From: Phycisphaerales bacterium | Lineage (GTDB): Bacteria; Planctomycetota; Phycisphaerae; Phycisphaerales; SM1A02 | DNA length: 33,020 nt | NCBI GenBank assembly: GCA_007693845.1 | Contig: RECV01000126.1 | Span: 1 to 33,020, forward strand | Direction of reading: 5' to 3' | Shown here: positions 7,717 to 13,057 of the stretch, piece after piece | How positions within the stretch are numbered: position 1 is the stretch's first letter | Layout: each line of letters starts with the position of its first letter | Position numbers and translations under genes: made by a program | Notes under the pieces: generated by a model | What the model saw: the letters and a program-made list of their open reading frames with translations, nothing else | Told to the model about the DNA's origin: nothing | Databases searched by the model: none

Positions 7717-7941
7717 TTACTTCTTCTTGTTCTTGAAGTAGTTGCCCGCAAACTTCTTCTGGAATTTCTCGACCCGGCCGGCGGTATCCACGAACGAACT
7801 CTTGCCGGTGAAGAACGGGTGGGAACCGGACCAGATTTCGACGCTCATCTCCGGCACGGTCGCGCCGACGGTCATGACGTGCTCGCCGCGGTAGAAGACC
7901 TTGCAGTCGTGATGGTACTGGGGATGAATCTTGTCTTTCAT
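7717..7941 (-). CDS. rpmE: 50S ribosomal protein L31, zinc-free form
   Basis: bL31 is a large-subunit protein that helps bridge the two subunits. The 74-residue product begins MKDKIHPQYH and contains HPFFTGKSSFVDTAGRVEKF, both diagnostic of L31. It ends in a basic tail (NYFKNKKK). The four zinc-binding cysteines of the C+ form (CxCG and CxxC in E. coli L31) are replaced: VFYRGE instead of the first pair and WSGSHPFF instead of CSKCHPFF. It is therefore a C- type L31. The one Cys (DCKV) is off-register. The ATG at 7941 has GGGAG upstream; the longer frame is discarded because L31 starts here. The gene is flanked by a predicted promoter, a structured leader and an intrinsic terminator, so it is probably monocistronic. 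Confidence 0.95.
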   Translation of the reverse strand: MKDKIHPQYHHDCKVFYRGEHVMTVGATVPEMSVEIWSGSHPFFTGKSSFVDTAGRVEKFQKKFAGNYFKNKKK

Positions 7942-7985
7942 GGCGGACGCTCCCGCAAGAATGTTCGGGTTCTGGACGAGTTCCG

Positions 7986-8034
7986 TTCGCACGGGTGAAT
8001 GCGATGGCCGATCGGCCGTATCGCTCCGTGCGAA
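7986..8034 (-). promoter_or_regulatory. long stem-loop in the rpmE (L31) mRNA leader
   Basis: The leader folds into a nested stem: perfect 9-base arms TTCGCACGG (7986-7994) and CCGTGCGAA (8026-8034), an inner stem GCGAT (8001-8005)/ATCGC (8020-8024), and the apical palindrome GGCCGATCGGCC (8006-8017). It starts within about 10 bases of the predicted transcription start and ends 44 bases before the ATG, leaving the ribosome site free. Leader-mediated autogenous control of L31 is known in other phyla, so this may be the planctomycete counterpart (inference). Confidence 0.6.
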
Positions 8035-8046
8035 GTCGAGCCCAGT

Positions 8047-8074
8047 AGTGTAGGGATTCCGGCGTCGGATGCAA
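8047..8074 (-). promoter_or_regulatory. predicted rpmE promoter
   Basis: On the minus strand TTGCAT (8069-8074) and TACACT (8047-8052) are separated by 16 bases. The -10 matches 4 of 6 consensus bases. Transcription would begin near 8040, giving a leader of about 100 bases that contains the stem-loop at 7986-8034. Confidence 0.45.
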
Positions 8075-8127
8075 GCGGCGGAAGGGGTTACTTTTACGCG
8101 TGGATGCACAACATTTCACCCCATCGG

Positions 8128-8156
8128 TTGCCGCCGATGCCGGGAGTTGCTAAGCT
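8128..8156 (+). promoter_or_regulatory. possible rpsL promoter
   Basis: TTGCCG (8128-8133), a 17-base spacer and TAAGCT (8151-8156) lie about 60 bases before the rpsL start. The -35 matches 4 of 6 and the -10 only 3 of 6 consensus bases. It is divergent from the rpmE promoter. No other candidate between the two genes looked better. Confidence 0.33.
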
Positions 8157-8215
8157 ACGCGGCTCAGCCCAGCGTGTCCGGGCGGTTTTGGTCTGCAATT
8201 TGAGAGTTCTGTCCT

Positions 8216-8587
8216 ATGCCCACGATCAATCAGTTAGTTCGCAAACCCCGCCGCGCCCCCAAGGCCAAGAGCAAGGTCCGTGACCTTGATCAATGCCCCC
8301 AGAAGCGAGGCGTGTGTCTGCAGGTGCGTACGGTGACCCCCAAGAAGCCGAACTCCGCGCTCCGCAAGGTCGCGCGTGTCCGTTTGTCCAACGGCAAGGA
8401 AGTCACTGCGTACATCGGCGGCGAAGGACACAACCTGCAGGAACACTCCATCGTGCTGGTGCGCGGCGGTCGTGTGCGCGACCTGCCCGGCGTGCGTTAC
8501 CACGTCGTCCGCGGTTCGCTCGATACGCTCGGCGTGGACGGCCGCAAAAAAGGCCGCTCCAAGTACGGCACGAAACAGGGCAAGTAA
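8216..8587 (+). CDS. rpsL: 30S ribosomal protein S12
   Basis: uS12 lies at the decoding centre of the small subunit. The 123-residue protein has the near-invariant segments [17 protein letters not shown] (Lys43 and Lys44), [13 protein letters not shown] and [11 protein letters not shown], and ends with the usual basic KYGTKQGK. Numbering matches E. coli without gaps up to here. Position 88 is Arg (GGRVRDLPG) where most bacteria have Lys. Lys88 changes, including to Arg, are known streptomycin-resistance mutations. The neighbouring Lys43 is wild type. rpsG follows after a 179-base spacer with two strong inverted repeats. Length and start are standard. Confidence 0.98.
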   Translation: MPTINQLVRKPRRAPKAKSKVRDLDQCPQKRGVCLQVRTVTPKKPNSALRKVARVRLSNGKEVTAYIGGEGHNLQEHSIVLVRGGRVRDLPGVRYHVVRGSLDTLGVDGRKKGRSKYGTKQGK

Positions 8588-8669
8588 CTCCGGAATCGGG
8601 TTGGCCTGACCATCCGATCTTCCGAAAGCAGAAAGCAAGAGCAAGTAGAACCAATTTGAGGCAAGTAAT

Positions 8670-8742
8670 CGCGTTTCACGCCTCTTCCACTCTTTGAAAC
8701 GCGGTGAACAGTGAGTTCCCGGTGCTGACCCCATTCGGGAAC
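8670..8742 (+). promoter_or_regulatory. two inverted repeats in the rpsL-rpsG spacer, candidate S7 control site
   Basis: The first hairpin has perfect 9-base arms CGCGTTTCA (8670-8678) and TGAAACGCG (8695-8703) with a 16-base loop. The second has perfect 7-base arms GTTCCCG (8715-8721) and CGGGAAC (8736-8742) with a 14-base loop. They lie 12 bases apart, and the second ends 12 bases before the strong Shine-Dalgarno sequence (8755-8762) of rpsG. In E. coli, S7 represses translation by binding the rpsL-rpsG spacer; a similar role here is an inference. No T run follows either hairpin, so they are not typical terminators. Confidence 0.5.
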
Positions 8743-8766
8743 AGATGAGCCAGCAAAGGAGGCCCT

Positions 8767-9261
8767 ATGGCCGGTCGTATTACGAAGTCAGAAGAACAGC
8801 TCCGTCCGGATCCCCGTTTCAACGACAAGGTGCTCGCGAAGTTCATCAACTGCCTGATGTGGGACGGCAAAAAAGCTGTTGCGCAACGGGTCATGTACGA
8901 TGCGCTCGATCAGATCGACCAGCGTCTCAAAAAGGAAAAGGTCGAAGGCGGGCCGGAAAACGCCATCGCCCTCTTCCGCAAGGCGATTGATAACGTCAAG
9001 CCCGAAGTCGAAGTGCGTTCCAAACGCGTCGGCGGCGCGAACTATCAGGTGCCGATGCAGGTCAACGCCCGACGTCAGCAGTCGCTCGCCTTCCGCTGGC
9101 TCCTGCAGGCGACCCGGTCCGAATCCGGCAAGCCGATGGCCAACCGAATTGCGAAGGAATTCTTCGACGCCGCCAAGGGCGAAGGCAAGGCGATGGCCAC
9201 CCGCGAGCAGACCCACCGCATGGCCGAAGCCAACAAGGCGTTCGCGCACTTTGCGTGGTAA
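8767..9261 (+). CDS. rpsG: 30S ribosomal protein S7
   Basis: uS7 starts assembly of the 30S head and contacts the E-site tRNA. The 164-residue product shows the family features: RFNDKVLAKFINCLMWDGKK, NVKPEVEVRSKRVGGANYQVP, and RREQT-type end (ATREQTHRMAEANKAFAHFAW). The length is slightly above the usual 156. A strong AAAGGAGG (8755-8762) precedes the ATG. It follows rpsL as in the str operon, but no fusA follows: a terminator-like hairpin and an unrelated exported protein come next. Confidence 0.97.
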   Translation: MAGRITKSEEQLRPDPRFNDKVLAKFINCLMWDGKKAVAQRVMYDALDQIDQRLKKEKVEGGPENAIALFRKAIDNVKPEVEVRSKRVGGANYQVPMQVNARRQQSLAFRWLLQATRSESGKPMANRIAKEFFDAAKGEGKAMATREQTHRMAEANKAFAHFAW

Positions 9262-9298
9262 TCGCCCCCCGGCTCACCACCACCACTCACGAATTCTC

Positions 9299-9334
9299 GC
9301 GGCCTCCGGCAATTGCCGGGGGCCGCGTTCGTTT
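9299..9334 (+). terminator. terminator after rpsG
   Basis: The hairpin has arms GCGGCCTCCGGC and GCCGGGGGCCGC (9299-9326, one T-G pair) around the loop AATT. It is followed by GTTCGTTT, a moderate T-rich tract. It begins 37 bases after the rpsG stop codon and separates the ribosomal genes from the next, unrelated gene. Confidence 0.6.
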
Positions 9335-9402
9335 GGCTTTCGACCGCCGATCGGATCGTCCCCACCACGACCCGTCACGACCACCACGATAGGATGCGCT
9401 GT

Positions 9403-10359
9403 ATGACACGCAGATTTCCGCGGCTCACGTCCATTCCCTCGATCCTGCTCACGCTTCTGGCGGGCGGATTCCTCACCAGCGCATCCTGCACCATCGTCGA
9501 GCACGACCGGCCCGGCAACGGCAGCGCCCCCGGCTTGGCCGTCACGGCCGCCACCGCACCCCAGTCCGTGCAGCCGTTCATCGAAACGCTCACCCGCGAA
9601 GGCGAGCGGGGACTTCGCAACCGCGTTCTGCCTCGCCAGTCGGCGGACTTTGCGAGCGAGGTCAGCAATGAAGTCAATCTGGATGACATCGCGAGAGCGA
9701 TCACGCAACGTCAGCACCGGGACCCGTTCGTCGATGCGTACATTCGTTGGCAGTTGACGAGCTTTGAACCCATGATGCCGGAGATGACCCCGCCGGACTT
9801 CACCCGGATGATCAATCTGCTCCCGCCGTATCTCGAGAATCCCGCCGCCAACGAAAATGTCCGTCAGCTCATGAACCGCGCGCGCGATGCCGGCCAGTTG
9901 TCCGCCCGGGACATTGCCCGGCTGGAAGAGGTCTATCGCGAAATGAAAGAGAACGTGGAGATGGCGAACAACATGAACCAGCCGGCCGCGGAATTTCGTG
10001 ACTGGATCGCGGCGCAGTACGAACACGATCACATGCGGGCCCTCCTCCTAGCTTTGGCGGAATGCACCGCAACGGTCGCCGGCGGATGGTCGACCCGCTC
10101 GATCAAGACGCAGATCACCCGGATGACCACGGAAGCCGGCAAGGACCCCGATTTCTCCCGACAGGACCGCCGCGTCATCGCGGAACAGATTCAGCGACTC
10201 GTCGGAATCGAACGACGCATGGTCAACGAAGTCACTTTCCTCGCCGACGGCTCGGTCAATGTGACCTTTTCCACCGCCGCCGTCACTCGCCGCGATTCCA
10301 ACAACTGGATTGATCGGCTGCACGGCAGGCACGAGAACGCCCAAAGCAACGACTCATGA
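9403..10359 (+). CDS. uncharacterised exported protein (possible lipoprotein)
   Basis: The 318-residue product has a signal peptide: basic MTRRFPR, a hydrophobic stretch SIPSILLTLLAGGF, then LTSASC. The Cys could be a lipidated +1 residue, although the lipobox is weak (Ser at -3). The mature protein is mostly helical, with a moderately charged middle and no cysteine- or metal-binding motif. The C-terminal half has a beta-like piece VNEVTFLADGSVNVTFS. I do not recognise the family. The ATG at 9403 is chosen because TAGGA lies at a suitable distance; an ATG at 9394 overlaps that site. The stop overlaps the ThiF-like gene start as ATGA, so both are probably made together. This is odd, because one is exported and the other cytoplasmic. 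Confidence 0.75.
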   Translation: MTRRFPRLTSIPSILLTLLAGGFLTSASCTIVEHDRPGNGSAPGLAVTAATAPQSVQPFIETLTREGERGLRNRVLPRQSADFASEVSNEVNLDDIARAITQRQHRDPFVDAYIRWQLTSFEPMMPEMTPPDFTRMINLLPPYLENPAANENVRQLMNRARDAGQLSARDIARLEEVYREMKENVEMANNMNQPAAEFRDWIAAQYEHDHMRALLLALAECTATVAGGWSTRSIKTQITRMTTEAGKDPDFSRQDRRVIAEQIQRLVGIERRMVNEVTFLADGSVNVTFSTAAVTRRDSNNWIDRLHGRHENAQSNDS

Positions 10360-11483
10360 GTCGGGACAAGGTTCAACCCGACCGGTATCACCGACAGAAG
10401 CTCCTGCCGGAGTTCGGCGAGAGCGGCCAACGCGCCATGCGCGAAACCACCGCGCTACTGGTCGGTTGCGGCGCGTTGGGCAGCGTGATCGCTGATCAAC
10501 TCTGCCGCGCAGGGATCGGGCGGCTGATTCTGGCGGATCGTGACCTGGTGGAGCTGACCAACCTGCAGCGGCAGGTGTTGTTCGATGAGCACGACGCCGC
10601 GCAGGCGCTGCCGAAGTCCATCGCAGCGAAGAAGCGGCTGGAGCAGATCAACCGTGAGGTCGAGGTCGAAGCACACGTGTTGGATGTGCGGGCCGAGTCG
10701 ATCGTTTCGCTGCTGAATGGCGTGGATCTGTTGCTCGACGGCCTGGACAACTACGAAACGCGGTACCTGCTCAATGATGTCGCGGTCGCGTACGGACTGC
10801 CCTACGTGTACGGCGGGGCGATCGGCACGACGGGCATGTCGATGACGATCCTGCCGCGAGCCGCGGCCGGACGACACCCTGCCCAACGTCGCATCACGTG
10901 GGACGATGCGACCGCGACCCCCTGCCTGCGGTGTCTTTTTCCCGAGATGCCCGCGCCGGGTTCCATGCCGACCTGCGATACGGCGGGCGTGCTCGGCGCG
11001 GCGGTGAACGTGATCGCCTCGCACCAGGTCGTCCAGGCGATGAAGCTGATGACCGGAAGGTTCGATCGACTCGATCGATCGCTTTACACCGTCGATGTCT
11101 GGGCGAACACGACACGGCGGATGTCTTTGCCGACCCCGCGTGCGGACTGCCCGTGTTGCGCGCAGGGGCAGTTCGACTGGCTGGACCGCTCACCTTCTCT
11201 ATCCGGTCAGACGACGACGTTGTGCGGCCGGGGGGCGGTCCAGGTGATGCCGGCGCAGACGGGCGTCGACGCTGTGGATCTGCCGGCACTCGCCGACCGA
11301 CTCGCGGCGCACGGCACGTTCTCGATGAACGAGTTTCTGCTGCGCGGTCGTCTGGCCGGCGAAACCGGCGAGGGCGGCGGGATGGTGGAGATGACGCTGT
11401 TTCCCGACGGACGCGCGATCATCCACGGTGTTTCCGACCCGCAACGGGCGCGCAGCATCTACAGTCGCTACATCGGCGCGTAG
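10356..11483 (+). CDS. ThiF/MoeB-type E1-like adenylyltransferase
   Basis: Enzymes of this family adenylate the C-terminal Gly-Gly of a ubiquitin-like sulfur carrier (ThiS, MoaD) in thiamin, molybdopterin or related thiolation pathways. The 375-residue protein has the nucleotide-binding loop LLVGCGALGS (about 34-43), then ADRDLVELTNLQRQ with the conserved Asp and Arg. The metal-binding Asp is in DGLDNYETRYLLND. Zinc ligands are CLRC and CPCC. PTCDTAGVLG holds the cysteine at the catalytic position. The C-terminal extension (EMTLFPDGRAIIHG) is typical of mid-length MoeB-like proteins; no rhodanese domain is present. No ThiS/MoaD-like partner lies in the window, so pathway is open. It overlaps the upstream exported protein gene by 4 bases. 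Confidence 0.9.
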   Translation: MSRDKVQPDRYHRQKLLPEFGESGQRAMRETTALLVGCGALGSVIADQLCRAGIGRLILADRDLVELTNLQRQVLFDEHDAAQALPKSIAAKKRLEQINREVEVEAHVLDVRAESIVSLLNGVDLLLDGLDNYETRYLLNDVAVAYGLPYVYGGAIGTTGMSMTILPRAAAGRHPAQRRITWDDATATPCLRCLFPEMPAPGSMPTCDTAGVLGAAVNVIASHQVVQAMKLMTGRFDRLDRSLYTVDVWANTTRRMSLPTPRADCPCCAQGQFDWLDRSPSLSGQTTTLCGRGAVQVMPAQTGVDAVDLPALADRLAAHGTFSMNEFLLRGRLAGETGEGGGMVEMTLFPDGRAIIHGVSDPQRARSIYSRYIGA

Positions 11484-11522
11484 GCATGCCGACTGAACGG
11501 TATCGGAGTTGGGCCGAGGGTT

Positions 11523-12170
11523 TTACGCGGTCGCGACGGGCTGATCGACCTCATCGCTGATATCCGCGATCATGCGGAACATCGCCTTCGCGGCGTCGAT
11601 GATCGTTTCCTGCTCCGCTTCATCGAATCCGACGGCATCCATGTCCGCCTTGAACGCGAGCCAGCGCGGCATCTGCTCATCGCCGTACGGATCGAAGTAC
11701 GACAGTCCCGGCTTGCCGGGCGTGAGCTGATACGACTTCATCAGATTCCGCGCGATGTACTTGGAGCCGTTGTTGCTGCCTTCGAGCACGTAGGTCAGAC
11801 CGAGAATGGACACCGGATCCTCACCGGCGCGACGCCGGACTTCGTTCATCGCCGCTTCGGTCGCCGGTTGGGGCGTCACCGCCTCCGCATCCACGCCGTG
11901 CTCCGCCAGATCGGCCCGCAGTTCGGGGGTGCGGCGCTGGTAGTCCCGCACCACCGTGGCGAACGCGCGGTGCGATGACGTCGCAGCATCGGTGACCTCT
12001 TCGAGCGTTCGGTGCAACAAGAACAACTGACCGAGATATGCCACGTACTGCTCGCGCGGCAGGGTGCCCTTCGCGAGCGCTCGCTGCATGGGACGGTTCT
12101 CCGCCTCGGTGTGCAGGTCAGCGGTGGCGGTCTTCAGTTTCGCCATGACGTTCGCGTTCTGATCGGTCAT
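11523..12170 (-). CDS. biliverdin-producing heme oxygenase family protein
   Basis: Heme oxygenase cleaves heme to biliverdin, CO and iron, for iron acquisition or for supplying a phytochrome chromophore. The 215-residue helical protein has the proximal-histidine helix LKTATADLHTEAE (His20). The distal-helix motif is LEGSNNGSKYIARNL, matching the GSxxG pattern of the PigA/BphO group, though the usual LGG is NGS here. Length is normal. The start at 12170 follows AGAGGAA; an ATG 8 codons earlier (12194) lacks such a site. A good sigma70-like promoter lies 70 bases upstream. No phytochrome or heme-uptake gene is adjacent, so the role cannot be chosen from context. Confidence 0.85.
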   Translation of the reverse strand: MTDQNANVMAKLKTATADLHTEAENRPMQRALAKGTLPREQYVAYLGQLFLLHRTLEEVTDAATSSHRAFATVVRDYQRRTPELRADLAEHGVDAEAVTPQPATEAAMNEVRRRAGEDPVSILGLTYVLEGSNNGSKYIARNLMKSYQLTPGKPGLSYFDPYGDEQMPRWLAFKADMDAVGFDEAEQETIIDAAKAMFRMIADISDEVDQPVATA

Positions 12171-12238
12171 CGTATTCCTCTGCGGTTCGGTCATGCGGAT
12201 GGGTCACTCTGGAAGAGTTCACCCTCGACAGGTGGCTA

Positions 12239-12267
12239 AGAATAGCCGTCCCGAGGGTTCATGCCAA
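12239..12267 (-). promoter_or_regulatory. predicted promoter of the heme oxygenase gene
   Basis: On the minus strand TTGGCA (12262-12267), a 17-base spacer and TATTCT (12239-12244) match the consensus at 5 and 4 of 6 positions. This is one of the best promoter matches in the window. Transcription would begin near 12232, about 60 bases before the start codon at 12170. No clear Fur-like palindrome was seen around it. Confidence 0.55.
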
Positions 12268-12446
12268 GCGTTGAGACTGAATCGCAACAGGATTTCCGAT
12301 CGAATTCAACCGGAACGATGCGGATCGAGCGTGTCTATCATTGCAGGTCCTGGCACCGGACGGCCCATCTTTTTCACTGAGCCGTAGAATTGCTGGCTTT
12401 ATCCCCGATTGTCACATTATTGTTTTTTGCCCCGGAGATTGAATTG

Positions 12447-12962
12447 ATGCCCGCTACTGAATCTTTCGCTGCCGCCCATATCAAGCCCGGCCTGCTGGTC
12501 TCGACCAACTACGCGGAGATGCTCGTCAAAGAGATTCCCGCGGAGAAGTTCGCGCATATGCCCCACCCGAAGATGAATCACCCGGCCTTCTGCCTCGGAC
12601 ACCTGTCGATCTACCCCGACAAGATGTTCGAGCTGCTCGGCATGGAGGATCGGGTGGAGGAGAAGCCCGGCTTCGAGGAGTTGTTCTCCCCGGCTGCGGA
12701 ATGCGTGGAACAGGACGGCCGCTATCCGGAGAAGGATGTCATCGTCGAATACTTCCTGGACCGCCACCGCGCGCTGGCGGAAGCTCTCCCGGAGATCTCC
12801 GACGAGACGCTGCAGCAACCAAACCCGATGGAAGGTCGGATGAGGGAACTCTTTCCGACGATCGGTGCCGCACTGATTTTCACGACGACCGGACACATCA
12901 TGATGCACCTCGGCCAAATCAGCGCGTGGCGACGCGCCATGGGGATGGGATCGGCTATGTAA
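12447..12962 (+). CDS. DinB-fold (DinB/YfiT superfamily) protein
   Basis: The 171-residue protein is a four-helix DinB-like domain. The metal-histidine pattern is visible: HPAFCLGHLSIYP in the second helix and TTGHIMMHLGQISAWRRAMG in the last (GHxxxHxGQxxxWRR). These are typical of DinB_2-type proteins, some of which are thiol transferases using bacillithiol or mycothiol, while most have no known role. The ATG at 12447 follows GGAG; the longer frame from 12390 only adds a hydrophobic stretch unlike the family. It is divergent from the heme oxygenase gene, with a 276-base gap. A TAGAAT (12385-12390) upstream resembles a -10 box, but no good -35 accompanies it. Confidence 0.82.
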   Translation: MPATESFAAAHIKPGLLVSTNYAEMLVKEIPAEKFAHMPHPKMNHPAFCLGHLSIYPDKMFELLGMEDRVEEKPGFEELFSPAAECVEQDGRYPEKDVIVEYFLDRHRALAEALPEISDETLQQPNPMEGRMRELFPTIGAALIFTTTGHIMMHLGQISAWRRAMGMGSAM

Positions 12963-13057
12963 ACGCCCGACGGAGCAACACCCATGCTCCGAATCGGTAT
13001 CAGACCCGGGCCGGCGCATTTCGCAGACCGGCTCACATACGTGCGTGGAGCTGTCAC

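Noticed and set aside
12972-12990. Small hairpin GGAGCA/TGCTCC after the DinB gene as a terminator
   Set aside because: Only 6 pairs and no T tract after it.
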